Source of the DNA: Dyella_B acidisoli
Lineage (GTDB): Bacteria; Pseudomonadota; Gammaproteobacteria; Xanthomonadales; Rhodanobacteraceae
Reading direction: 5' to 3'
DNA length: 64,000 nucleotides
Assembly (NCBI RefSeq): GCF_049532895.1
Contig: NZ_CP064031.1
Location: 1,798,001 to 1,862,000 of the forward strand
How positions within the stretch are numbered: the stretch's first letter is position 1; each line of letters opens with the position of its first letter. The translations under genes and the position numbers were made by a program. This document shows, piece after piece, positions 18,501 through 25,295 of the stretch. The notes under the pieces are model-generated. The model saw only the letters and a program-made list of their open reading frames with translations. It searched no databases and had not been told where the DNA came from.

Positions 18501-18673
18501 TAGTGATCTACGGCGTGGCTACACCGGACGTGCGCGAGTTCGTATATCGCATACGCGCCACGAACGCGGGTACGTTTGCCGTGCCGCCGGCCTATGCAGA
18601 GTCGCTGTATGACCGCACCTTCCAGGCACGCTCGGCAGGTGGGGTGTCGTTGAAGGTGGCAGAGAAGCCGTAA
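12515..18673 (+). CDS. Bacterial alpha-2-macroglobulin (large form) with thioester
   Basis: 2052 residues from ATG 12515 (a TTG at 12497 is possible but has no better signal; AGGAC precedes the ATG). The N-terminus is membrane-anchored: hydrophobic RFLLLLPVRLLRGVLAALGW, then a helix SLGIAAAVALLAGGGWFGW (about residues 55-74). The rest is periplasmic macroglobulin domains, with SAYLFSDRGIYRPGDEIHIG as the clear MG signature (about residue 755). The thioester motif YCSEQ is at Cys1541, followed by the alpha/alpha-toroid TED domain (SEGGFGLW). Two low-complexity Asp/Asn/Gln/Ser-rich inserts lie near residues 360-390 and 1940-1970. These proteins trap proteases and pair with PBP1C, encoded next. 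E. coli YfhM is shorter, about 1650 residues. Confidence 0.93.
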   Translation: MDLLRFLLLLPVRLLRGVLAALGWLLSPLVGQVNWSAPRWMHGVRRRPLHSLGIAAAVALLAGGGWFGWHWYKHRPRPHEPVRITWKVDAPDVTDYTKQPIVIHPLEVEFSASAAPIELVGKPVTDGIVMQPQTNGQWTWVDDKTLRFTPAADWPVGQHYKIRFDIPKAFAHHVLMADDHFEFDTQPFKAVLGKGEFYQDPQDPTAKKTIIPVDFNYPVDPAQLEKRVALSLAGQADHSATPLKYSVTYDQYKLHAWIHSQPLDLPRDDGAVSLTLDSGVRSARGGNGTDAELKTSVRVPGLYSLTVDDVSPTLVDNDKYEPEQVLVINMSGAVRDSDLAGLVHAWVLPEHNPKAARGDQEESQDGQDNQDGQDNQSNQDNEEPATYPWSADEVGDDTLRKSQKLPLEVVPTENDYQALQSFKFHANPRQRIYVRVDKGLKSFGGYVLGKPTSAVITVPDYPKLLRFMADGSLLSLSGSKRVSVVSRNMAGMRLQIGRVLPDQLQHLVSLNQGDYKHPQLPYDFTEEHIVDRFELKRAFPSGDPAHAHYEGVDLGQYLQSGKRGVFLLHLYDFDPAQAKKQAEQAAKAKARAKQGIAPPPAGAQPDPDPDTDTSASTSSDMPSDEAGEGEGESGPSAQDSRLIVVTDLGMLVKRALDGSQDVFVQSIRTGQPVAGANVSVLAVNGQTLFAQDTGADGVVHFPTFKGLDREKRPALFVVKKADDLSFLPIGGSDRQLDYSRFDIGGEASAVNPGTLSAYLFSDRGIYRPGDEIHIGLIVRAASWLRNVAGIPLQAEMVDPRGVTVKQMPLKMDDSGFGELSYTPAETAPTGTWTVNLYIVRDGKADTQIGNTTVQVKEFQPDRMKVTAKLSSQVTEGWVKPVGLKGLVDAQNLFGTPAADRRVEASLTLRPAWPAFRSWPDYHFYDVHRAKDGYDEALQDGKTDDKGHAEFDLDLKKYADATYQLYFLVKAHEPEGGRSVAAATQTLVSSNDWLVGYRSEDTLDYISRNAVRKVHLVAIDPQAKSMKLDGLKAQLIERRYVSVLTKQDSGVYKYESKLKEIQINEQPLSIPAGGLDYTLPTDKPGNYALVILRGSDRVEVNRVGYSVAGDANLSRSLDRNAELQLNLEKADYNPGDTVNISIRAPYAGSGLITIERDKVYAHAWFHADTTSSVQQITIPKDFEGNGYINVQFIRDPSSDEIFMSPLSYGVVPFSVNLDARRDAVKVDSPDLVKPGDTVTFKLHAEHPTKAVVFAVDEGILQVARYKLGDPLKFFFRKKMLEVQTSQILDLILPDFEKLMALAAAPGGDADAAISRQLNPFKRKRDKPVVFWSGIVDVDGDKDFTYTVPDYFNGKLRVMAVAVSPDRVGTFEGATTVRGDFVLSPNAPTTLAPGDETEVSVGVANNLTGLGGKQVPVAVTLQTGPQLQVVGAATQNVSLAEMHEGVVKFRVKATDKLGSGHLAFAAAYAGKSAQQAVDVSVRPASAYRTQVDVGQVFTRSQSEVSPLRQMFDAYAARDAAISPLPIVLAQGITSYLVNYQHYCSEQVVSMAMPRLIVAKWPQVPVFAHALQPAFGGEDAKKISNDEAIAKLLDVLHSRQNSEGGFGLWAATPDSEPFVSDYVMNFLLEARDRGTPVPQDMIDAGNKYLQQLAADEGMDSLDKLRQRAYAAYLLTRQGNVTTNALASIQKRLQEAYPKVWKNDLASAWLAASYKLLKQDDEANRLMAGPEQVLTRSKADDGYAYSYYYDPLVRDASVLYLLSKHFPERAKALPARVFENIAWPLAHYNYNTLSSSMTILALDGYAGQTGAELDKLGIQEVHADGSTKTISSVQGNLLQAGSWDATATKLRFLNQSSLPAWRVASQSGYDRVQPDKAIANGIEIVREYTDTQGKHLDAVTLGEEIDVHVKIRATGNDAIGNVAIVDLLPGGFEPVIEPPPAVNTAQSSDSSSDNSNSGGNATDNSGSDSNTSAPPAWRSPVGLSQSTWRPEYADIREDRVVIYGVATPDVREFVYRIRATNAGTFAVPPAYAESLYDRTFQARSAGGVSLKVAEKP

Positions 18674-18689
18674 GCGCGAGGGCATTACT

Positions 18690-18725
18690 CCCTCTCCCCT
18701 TCGGGGAGAGGGTTGGGGTGAGGGG
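18690..18725. repeat. R3 palindrome (CCCTCTCCC type), first of a pair
   Basis: CCCTCTCCCC with GGGGAGAGGG around TTC, then TTGGGGTGAGGGG. Together with the inverted copy at 18806-18843 it forms a pair in the gap and 5' end of pbpC. Confidence 0.8.
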
Positions 18726-21222
18726 ACAAGGCTTGCCGGAAAACTTATCAGTGCGAGCAAAACGGATTTTGATTTTGGTTTTAGATAGACTTCGGGCAAG
18801 GTTGGCCCCTCACCCCGACCCTCTCCCCGGAGGGGAGAGGGGGCTGCTCTTCGGCAAAGCCCTGCTGCGCTGGATCGCACGCTGGCAAAACTGGCTCGTC
18901 GCAGCACTGCTGTTGCTTGCGGTGCTGGCAGGCTGCCGCTTGTGGCCGCATCCACCATTGCGCAGCTGGCTGCCTTCATCCACCGCGGTGTACGACAGCA
19001 AGGGACATTTGCTTCGCCTGACGCTTGCCAGCGACCAGCAATATCGCCTGTGGGTTCCACTGAAAGACATTTCGCCGCAACTGGTCGATGGCGTGCTGCT
19101 GCATGAAGATCGCTGGTACCGCTGGCACCCCGGCGTCAATCCGTACGGCTTGCTGCGCGGTGCATGGATCACCTACGTCCGGCACGGTGCACCGCAGGGC
19201 GGCTCCACCATCACGATGCAGCTCGCGAGATTGCTATGGGGGCTCAATTCACGCACTCCGCTGGGCAAGCTGCGCCAGATCGCGCGCGCGGTGCAACTGG
19301 AGTTGTTCTATTCCAAGCGCGAGATACTGGAGGCGTATCTCAACCTCGCTCCTTATGGCTCCAACGTACAGGGCGTTGCCACTGCAAGCCTGGTGTATTT
19401 CGGCAAGCCGGCCAGCCAGCTTTCGCTGCCGGAAGCATTGACGCTCGCGGTGATTCCACAGAATCCCTCGCGCCGTCTGCTGGCCGTGCAGGGTGCGGGC
19501 AGTGCGCTGATCAGCAGCGGCTTGGCTGATCAGCGTAATCGTCTGTACGAGGCTTGGCTGACAACGCATCCGCAGGATGCCGGCTTGAAACCGCTGTTCG
19601 CGTTGCCGCTTACCCTCAGGCCGCTCAGCCGTCTACCGTTTGAAGCGCCACATGCTGTCGAACAGCTTCTATCCGCGCAGGCGTTGAATGGCGAAGCGCG
19701 AAACGCCGTGGTGACCACCACGCTCGATCTCGATCTGCAGCGCATCCTGGAGCGTCAGATCGCGCTGTACGTCAAGCGCAGGGCATCCAGCGGCATCGCC
19801 AACGCCGCAGCGATCCTGGTCGACACGCGCGACATGGGCATTAAGGCGATGGTGGGCTCCGCTGACTACCGCAATCCAGCCATCCAAGGCCAGGTGAACG
19901 GCACGCTGGCGAAACGCTCGCCCGGTTCGGCGCTGAAACCTTTCATCTACGCACTGGGTTTCGATCAAGGCGTGTTGCATGCGCAAACCGTGTTGCGCGA
20001 TGTGCCTACTGCCTTCGGCCCGTATACGCCTGAGAACTTCGACGGCAACTTTCTCGGGCCGATCACTGCAACGCAGGCGTTGATCCGCAGCCGCAATATC
20101 CCCGCGGTATGGGTAGCTTCGCAACTGCATCAACCCAGTCTGTACGATTTCCTGCAGCAGGCCGGCGTCAGCCGCCTGGCCAGCGAGCAGCATTACGGCT
20201 TGTCGCTGGTGCTCGGTGGCGGCGAAGTCACCATGCAGGAGCTGGCAGGTCTCTACGCCATGCTTGCCAATCGTGGCGTGCTGCGTCCCTTGCGCTTGCG
20301 CACAGATGATCCACAGCCCGATGGAACGCGCCTGCTCAGCGACGAAGCCAGCTACATGGTGATGGACATTCTCCGACAGAACCCGCGACCTGACGATGCG
20401 GCAGACATGCAGGGAACCCGCCTGCCGGTGTACTGGAAAACAGGTACGTCCTGGGCGTTCCGCGATGCGTGGACGGCAGGCAGCTTCGGTCCTTACGTGC
20501 TGGTGGTGTGGGTCGGCAATTTCGACGGTGCCGGCAATCCGGCCTTTGTTGGTATCGATGCGGCGGCGCCGCTGTTCTTCCAGGTCATCGATGCGTTGCG
20601 CGCCGAACACGTACCGTTGAACGAACCCATCCGCGCCATGCCGTCAAACCTGCGGCGTGTGCAGATCTGCCTGGCCAGCGGCAATCTGCCCACCCAGTGG
20701 TGTCCGCAGCGCGGCATGAGCTGGTTCATCCCAGGCAAATCGCCGATTCGCGTCGATACCATCTATCGTCCGGTAGTGATTGACGACGTGACCGGCAAGG
20801 CCGCCTGTCCACCGTTCGACGACAAGCGCACGCACGTGGAGGTGTATGAGTTCTGGCCTTCGGACCTGCAGCGTGTGTTCGAGCAAGCCGGGATGCCGCG
20901 CCGGAAACCTCCCGTCAATGAGGCATGCAACGACAACGAGCGCATAAGCGGTGCGCCGCCACGCATAACCTCGCCCTTGCGCGGCAGCACCTATACCTTG
21001 CGCCTGAAGCAACTGGCCGAGGAGCGCATTCCTTTCACCGCGACCAACGATGCAAGCGTACGCACGCTGTACTGGTTCGTCGACGATGCCTATATCGGCC
21101 GCAGCGCTCCCGGCGAATTACTGTACTGGCAACCCCATGGCGCGGGGCGTTTCACCGTGCGCGTGGTCGACGACCACGGGCTCGCCGATCAGCGCATTTT
21201 GGACGTGACTTTGGTTGACTAA
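18718..21222 (+). CDS. pbpC: Penicillin-binding protein 1C
   Basis: 834 residues if it starts at GTG 18718. That GTG lies inside an R3 palindrome and about the first 45 residues are encoded by two palindromes, so the real start is doubtful; TTG 18802 or another codon before the membrane helix (WLVAALLLLAVLAGCRLW) are alternatives. GT51 domain: HEDRWYRWHPGVN (catalytic Glu about 130) and GGSTITMQLARLL. Transpeptidase domain: SPGSALKPF (S404xxK407), SRNIP, and KTGTS (about 574). A C-terminal BiPBP_C domain carries the ending. PBP1C polymerises peptidoglycan and is typically paired with alpha-2-macroglobulin, as here, for repair of or defence against cell-wall attack. Confidence 0.93.
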   Translation: MRGQGLPENLSVRAKRILILVLDRLRARLAPHPDPLPGGERGLLFGKALLRWIARWQNWLVAALLLLAVLAGCRLWPHPPLRSWLPSSTAVYDSKGHLLRLTLASDQQYRLWVPLKDISPQLVDGVLLHEDRWYRWHPGVNPYGLLRGAWITYVRHGAPQGGSTITMQLARLLWGLNSRTPLGKLRQIARAVQLELFYSKREILEAYLNLAPYGSNVQGVATASLVYFGKPASQLSLPEALTLAVIPQNPSRRLLAVQGAGSALISSGLADQRNRLYEAWLTTHPQDAGLKPLFALPLTLRPLSRLPFEAPHAVEQLLSAQALNGEARNAVVTTTLDLDLQRILERQIALYVKRRASSGIANAAAILVDTRDMGIKAMVGSADYRNPAIQGQVNGTLAKRSPGSALKPFIYALGFDQGVLHAQTVLRDVPTAFGPYTPENFDGNFLGPITATQALIRSRNIPAVWVASQLHQPSLYDFLQQAGVSRLASEQHYGLSLVLGGGEVTMQELAGLYAMLANRGVLRPLRLRTDDPQPDGTRLLSDEASYMVMDILRQNPRPDDAADMQGTRLPVYWKTGTSWAFRDAWTAGSFGPYVLVVWVGNFDGAGNPAFVGIDAAAPLFFQVIDALRAEHVPLNEPIRAMPSNLRRVQICLASGNLPTQWCPQRGMSWFIPGKSPIRVDTIYRPVVIDDVTGKAACPPFDDKRTHVEVYEFWPSDLQRVFEQAGMPRRKPPVNEACNDNERISGAPPRITSPLRGSTYTLRLKQLAEERIPFTATNDASVRTLYWFVDDAYIGRSAPGELLYWQPHGAGRFTVRVVDDHGLADQRILDVTLVD
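18806..18843. repeat. R3 palindrome, second of the pair, within the pbpC 5' end
   Basis: CCCCTCACCCCGACCCTC followed by TCCCC/GGAGGGGAGAGGGGG; inverted relative to 18690-18725. In the pbpC frame it reads as APHPDPLPGGERG, a translation that is common for this repeat class rather than part of the PBP family. Confidence 0.8.
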
Positions 21223-21280
21223 GAACTCCCACTGATCTGCGTTATGCTCGGCAGTTGAAACCGCCCGGTTTTTCCCATTC

Positions 21281-22570
21281 ATGAAGCAACCTCCGGTTCC
21301 TTCCTATTACCGCGCTACTGCCGCGCCGTATGAACCCTATGCGCCACTGCAGGGGCGCCAGGAAGCGCGCGTGGCGATCATCGGTGGCGGCTTTGCCGGG
21401 CTGAATACGGCATTGGGCTTGGCCGAACGTGGTGTGCGCGATGTCGTCGTACTGGAGCGCGAACAGGTCGGCTTTGGCGCATCCGGCCGCAATGGCGGGT
21501 TCGTGTTCGGCGGTTATTCGCTGGGCGAGGAGGCACTGCACCATCAGCTGGGCGCGGAGCGTTCAAAGCGCATCTTCGACCTCACCACTGCCGCCGTGCA
21601 GCGCATACGCGAACGCGTCACGCGTTACGCCATTCCTTGCGACATGGTTGATCAAGGCGTGATCTGGGCGAACTGGTTTCGCGATCCAAACGTATTACGC
21701 AAACGCCAGCGCCTGCTCGCCGACCATTACGGCGTGCATTGGGAGTGGTTGTCGCAAGAAGAATTGCGCGAACTGGTGCGCAGCGAGCGCTATTACGACG
21801 GGCTTTATGAGCGCAACGCATTGCATCTGCATCCGCTGAACTATGCCGTCGGGCTGGCCGCGGCCGCGACTCAACAAGGCGTGCGCGTGCACGAAAACAG
21901 CGACGTCTGGCGCCTTCGCCGTGACAGCGGCTATTGGCGTATTAGCACACCGCAAGGCGAACTGCAGACAGAGCAGGTTGTGCTCGCGTGCGGCGGCTAT
22001 CTGGCGGGCTTGCGGCGACAGATCGATCGCGCCGTGCTGCCCATTGCGACCTACGTGATGGTGACCGAGCCGCTTGACGAACGTCTCGACGAATGCCTGC
22101 AAACGCGCGCCGCCGTTTACGACACGCGGTTCGCGTTCGACTATTACCGGCCCTTGCCGGATCGCCGGCTGCTGTGGGGTGGGAGGATTTCGATCAGAAA
22201 CCGCTCCGCGTCCGCCGTGCGGCGAGTGTTGATGCGCGACATGCTGCGTGTTTTTCCCGCGCTGAAAGACGCGCGCGTCGATTATGCGTGGTCGGGTCTG
22301 ATGAGTTACGCGCGCCACCAGATGCCGCAGATCGGCACGGACGGCCAAGGCTTGTGGTGGGCGCAGGCATTCGGTGGTCACGGCTTGGCGCCCACGTGTG
22401 CGGCGGGTGAACTGCTGGCAGCGGCTATTGCCCAGGACGATGAAGGCTGGAAGCAATTCGGCGACTACGGCCTCGCCCGCGCGTACAAGCCCTTTGGTTT
22501 GCTGGCAGCGCAAGGTAACTACTGGTGGCAGCAATTCAACGATTGGTTCAAGACGAGTCTGGAAGGATGA
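21281..22570 (+). CDS. FAD-dependent oxidoreductase (DAO/PuuB-like)
   Basis: 429 residues from ATG 21281. The dinucleotide-binding motif VAIIGGGFAGLNTALGLAERG (first part residues 31-43) is followed by the second FAD motif VLEREQVGFGASGRNGGFVFGG, typical of glycine/D-amino-acid oxidase and gamma-glutamylputrescine oxidase family members. A late block HQMPQIGTDGQGLWWAQAFGGHGLAP binds the flavin end. PuuB-type enzymes oxidise the amine of gamma-glutamylputrescine, but no other put/puu gene is nearby, so the substrate is open. Its TGA overlaps the ATG of the next gene. It starts 58 bp after pbpC, so read-through is possible. Confidence 0.82.
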   Translation: MKQPPVPSYYRATAAPYEPYAPLQGRQEARVAIIGGGFAGLNTALGLAERGVRDVVVLEREQVGFGASGRNGGFVFGGYSLGEEALHHQLGAERSKRIFDLTTAAVQRIRERVTRYAIPCDMVDQGVIWANWFRDPNVLRKRQRLLADHYGVHWEWLSQEELRELVRSERYYDGLYERNALHLHPLNYAVGLAAAATQQGVRVHENSDVWRLRRDSGYWRISTPQGELQTEQVVLACGGYLAGLRRQIDRAVLPIATYVMVTEPLDERLDECLQTRAAVYDTRFAFDYYRPLPDRRLLWGGRISIRNRSASAVRRVLMRDMLRVFPALKDARVDYAWSGLMSYARHQMPQIGTDGQGLWWAQAFGGHGLAPTCAAGELLAAAIAQDDEGWKQFGDYGLARAYKPFGLLAAQGNYWWQQFNDWFKTSLEG

Positions 22571-22917
22571 ACAAGCAAACGGCTGCGACAGAAATCAGCT
22601 GGGCGGATTTTGAAAAAGTGCTGATCGTGGCGGGAACCATTACCCGCGTGGAACCGTTCCCCGAAGCCCGCAAGCCGGCGTGGAAAGTATGGGCGGATTT
22701 CGGCCCCTATGGCGAGCGCAAAACCAGTGCGCAAATCGCGGCGTTGTATACACCCGAATTGCTGGTCGGTCGACAGATCGTCGGCGTCATCAATTTTCCG
22801 GAAAAGCAGATCGGCCCCTTTCGTTCACAATTCCTGTTGACCGGCTTTCACACCGAGGAAGGCGTGGTCATCACCGCCATCGAACGCCCAGTGCCCAATG
22901 GAACAAGGCTCGCCTGA
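22567..22917 (+). CDS. csaA: CsaA-like tRNA-binding domain protein
   Basis: 116 residues from ATG 22567, which overlaps the stop of the oxidoreductase gene (ATGA). It is a single EMAP/tRNA-binding OB-fold domain: ISWADFEKVLIVAGTITRVE, PEARKPAWKVWADFG, the QIAALYTPELLVGRQIVGV core, and NFPEKQIGPFRSQFLLTGF. That is the size and pattern of CsaA, a small export-related chaperone in Bacillus that also binds tRNA. In proteobacteria the role is not settled. A weak terminator follows. Confidence 0.85.
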   Translation: MNKQTAATEISWADFEKVLIVAGTITRVEPFPEARKPAWKVWADFGPYGERKTSAQIAALYTPELLVGRQIVGVINFPEKQIGPFRSQFLLTGFHTEEGVVITAIERPVPNGTRLA

Positions 22918-23027
22918 CATAGCGCTGACCCTGCGCAAGGCATGCGTGCTCGACTTCGACACCTTCTGTGTATGCACCAACGTGTTGCGCGATGTGTCGC
23001 ATCCGTTTTAAGAGCGCATGGGTTATG

Positions 23028-23051
23028 TGCGTCGTAAGACGCAGCATTTTT
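23028..23051 (+). terminator. Terminator-like hairpin after csaA
   Basis: Stem TGCGTC / GACGCA with loop GTAA (23028-23043) followed by GCATTTTT. It is modest in length but well placed between csaA and the convergent hydrolase gene. Confidence 0.5.
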
Positions 23052-23066
23052 ACCTCTAGGCCATCT

Positions 23067-23144
23067 CGTAGGTTGGGTTAGCGCAGCGTAACCCAACATA
23101 TTCGAGCGGCATTGTTGGGTTACGCTGCGCTAACCCAACCTACG
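23067..23144. repeat. R1 palindrome, perfect 32-bp arms
   Basis: Arms 23067-23098 and 23113-23144 are perfectly complementary with a 14-nt centre. The arm begins CGTAGGTTGGGTTAGCGCAG. On the minus strand the GTAGG end supplies the TAG stop codon of the metallo-beta-lactamase-fold gene (23140-23142). Confidence 0.95.
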
Positions 23145-24063
23145 CGCGATCCAGCCACACTCCGAGCCCTTGTGCATTGAGCTCGATATCCGTCCCCAGC
23201 CAATGCACCAGCGCTTCGCGATCACCGGGCCACCCATGTGCGGCCGTATGTACCGCATAAAGCTGTGTCAGCTCATGAACAAGTCGCGCATGTCGGTCGG
23301 TTGAATCCTTTGCTTGGCGCGCGACGTCAACCATCGCATCGATCAATTCATGCAGCTTGCCGGCCAAATGCTCCACATTTTCTACACGACCGAAATGCGT
23401 GAGATACATCGCCTCAGGCTTCAGCGCCAGCAATCGCTCAATCGAAGCATGCAACGCCTCCGGGTCGAACTGCACCGGTGTGGTAGTTGGAAGAATGAAG
23501 GCGCCTTGCGCAGTATCGAATTCGCGATACGAAAGCCCAAAGGTATCGCCGGTAAAACACACGTTGGCCTGCTCGTCGTAAATAGCCATGTGATGTTTCG
23601 CATGGCCGGGTGTATCGATGCAGCGCAAGCGGCGGCCATGAAAATCCAACACATGCCCATCCGGTGCTTCCGCTACACGTTCGGCGGCGATCGGGCGAAG
23701 ACGTCCGTAAGACTGCTCCATCACTTCCTCGCCATACACCGCCATCGCACCGGCCCATAGCTGCGAAGGATCGATCATGTGCCGTGCTCCGCGTGGATGC
23801 ACCAGCAGGCGTGCGTTCGGTAACCGCGCGATCAGTTCGCCGGCGCCACCAGCGTGGTCGAGATGGACGTGGGTGAGGATCAACCAGTCCACACGCGATG
23901 CGTCGATGCCGGCATCGTCAAGTGCACCGAGCAGCCGCGGCACGGAGTGGTTGGTGCCGCAGTCGATGAAGGCGCCGTGGCCGTTGTGGACCAGCAGATA
24001 GGCCGCATCGAAGCGGGGGCGGACGAAGCCGGTGTCGATGACGTGGATGCCGTGGGAAGTCAT
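23140..24063 (-). CDS. Metallo-beta-lactamase-fold hydrolase
   Basis: 307 residues from ATG 24063; the longer frame upstream runs through repeat DNA and is unlikely. The metal site HVHLDHAGG is at about residues 77-85. Further ligands are in DTPGHAKHHM, FTGDTFG and the C-terminal LTHFGR. There is no signal peptide, so it is cytoplasmic. The TYLLVHNGHGAFIDCG-like opening (here AYLLVHNGHGAFIDCGTN) and long C-terminal helical part resemble the glyoxalase II-like/MBL-fold group; the substrate is unknown. It stands alone, convergent with csaA, and its stop codon is part of an R1 palindrome. Confidence 0.85.
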   Translation of the reverse strand: MTSHGIHVIDTGFVRPRFDAAYLLVHNGHGAFIDCGTNHSVPRLLGALDDAGIDASRVDWLILTHVHLDHAGGAGELIARLPNARLLVHPRGARHMIDPSQLWAGAMAVYGEEVMEQSYGRLRPIAAERVAEAPDGHVLDFHGRRLRCIDTPGHAKHHMAIYDEQANVCFTGDTFGLSYREFDTAQGAFILPTTTPVQFDPEALHASIERLLALKPEAMYLTHFGRVENVEHLAGKLHELIDAMVDVARQAKDSTDRHARLVHELTQLYAVHTAAHGWPGDREALVHWLGTDIELNAQGLGVWLDRA

Positions 24064-24149
24064 GGAGTGTGAAAAACCAGATGTCCGGATCGAAGAGTTA
24101 TACACGTTTTGCGCACGGGTGTTTTCACGACGAAACATCCTTAGTGAAT

Positions 24150-24284
24150 CCCTCTCCCTTCGGGAGAGGATGCCGAGAGGCGGGTGAGGGTTCGGGCGAA
24201 GCATGATGTTGAGTTTTTACACAAGTATTTGCATCACGCGCTGTTCGCACCCTCACCCCAATCCCTCTCCCGAAGGGAGAGGGG
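24150..24284. repeat. Inverted pair of R3 palindromes
   Basis: CCCTCTCCC/GGGAGAGG at about 24150-24169, followed by GGCGGGTGAGGG, and the inverse CCCTCACCCCAATCCCTCTCC...GGGAGAGGGG at 24250-24284. The spacer is 24190-24250. They fill most of the gap between the hydrolase gene and the copper cluster; no gene is seen in 24064-24406. Confidence 0.8.
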
Positions 24285-24406
24285 CTTACGCTGCGTGTTG
24301 TTGTAGCGAGTCAGCACCAGCATGAATCCTTGAGACTATCTGAACATCTGCGCATGCATACTCGATTGCATCGGTACGTGACTCTCGCGAGGGAGCAAGC
24401 AAGCGT

Positions 24407-24737
24407 GTGAACTTCATCAGACGTTCGTTTCTTCCGCCGTGCGTATGGTTGTTTGCGTGCACGGCAACCACCGCCCGGCTCCATGCCCAGCACGGGGCAG
24501 GATGCCGGCGTGCACATGACGCACACCACCCAAACCCATGACATGGTCAACATGCACGGCACGCATACCATGCCGGCCACGGTGACCAGCGCCGATCCCA
24601 AGACGGGCATCGTGGACGTGATGGCCGAAGGCATGGCGCTGCGGGTGCACTTTCCTCTGGCCTCCATGACGACCTTGAAGGCGGGCGACAAAATCGGCCT
24701 GTACATGGGTTACAGCCAGGCCAACGTGGTGAAGTGA
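24407..24737 (+). pseudogene. Secreted His/Met-rich copper-cluster protein, broken by a frameshift
   Basis: From GTG 24407 a signal peptide reads NFIRRSFLPPCVWLFACT, ATTARLHAQHG, but the frame is then lost. The adjoining frame carries the rest: QDAGVHMTHTTQTHDMVNM..., then a small domain ending KAGDKIGLYMGYSQANVVK at TGA 24735-24737. Removing one G from the GGGG run at 24494-24497 would join them into one protein of about 109 residues. The conserved part resembles small copper-binding (CusF-like) domains, with many His and Met for metal. It lies just upstream of copL-copA-copB. Either the gene is inactivated, or the run is a phase-variable or sequencing-error site. Without the signal peptide a 94-residue frame from TTG 24453 remains open. 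Confidence 0.6.
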
Positions 24738-24828
24738 GCGCCTCTGCCTGTAGGCACAAGCAATTCCGCGCAAACCTGGACCTACTCCAGAGTTGCTGCC
24801 GCAACGCGTCGGTCATAAGCTTGCGCAC

Positions 24829-25224
24829 ATGTCTCCGTTGTTTTCCCTGCACCGCTTCGCCGCCTCACGCTTTCTGCGCGTGACGGCTTTGCTTGCATGG
24901 TTGTTGATGACGGTATCCTTGCCGGCCGCTTCGACTGCTGCGATGGGAGGCGAGGTGCACGCCGCTGCCGGCATGACTTCGATGATGATGGGCCACGACA
25001 TGCACGTCGATGCGATGGTCACAGATGGCCACCACGTCGATCACTGCTGTGGTGACACCGCGCATCCGGCGTGCCATTGCGATGCCATGTGCGGCAGCGT
25101 GCTGCTTCCTTCTGTGCCAGCGTTATTCGGCCCTGTGCGGTTGGCTGATATCCATGTGCCGACGCGTGATGTCGACGCACCGACGCCTGATCTTATTCCT
25201 CCCTTGCGACCGCCAGCGGTTTGA
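24829..25224 (+). CDS. copL: CopL-family metal-binding regulatory protein
   Basis: 131 residues from ATG 24829. A signal peptide (FLRVTALLAWLLMTVSLPAAS) is followed by a His/Met/Cys-rich segment: MTSMMMGHDMHVDAM, DGHHVDHCCGD, HPACHCDAMCG. The tail is proline-rich (IPPLRPPAV). This composition and its position right before copA-copB match CopL of the Xanthomonas copLAB copper operon, where CopL is needed for copper-induced expression. The family is poorly conserved in sequence, so the call rests on composition and context. Confidence 0.7.
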   Translation: MSPLFSLHRFAASRFLRVTALLAWLLMTVSLPAASTAAMGGEVHAAAGMTSMMMGHDMHVDAMVTDGHHVDHCCGDTAHPACHCDAMCGSVLLPSVPALFGPVRLADIHVPTRDVDAPTPDLIPPLRPPAV

Positions 25225-25295
25225 TGGCGACTAACTAGCTGCTCGGCTGCACGTAGTTGCAGGTCGGGCTGTCTCGCTTCGCAAGGAGTTATCGC

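Noticed and set aside
22898..23011. A 37-codon frame overlapping the end of csaA (starts MEQGSPDIALTLRK).
   Set aside because: It has no ribosome-binding site, no recognisable domain and overlaps a well-supported gene; it could be a remnant, but nothing in the sequence shows it.
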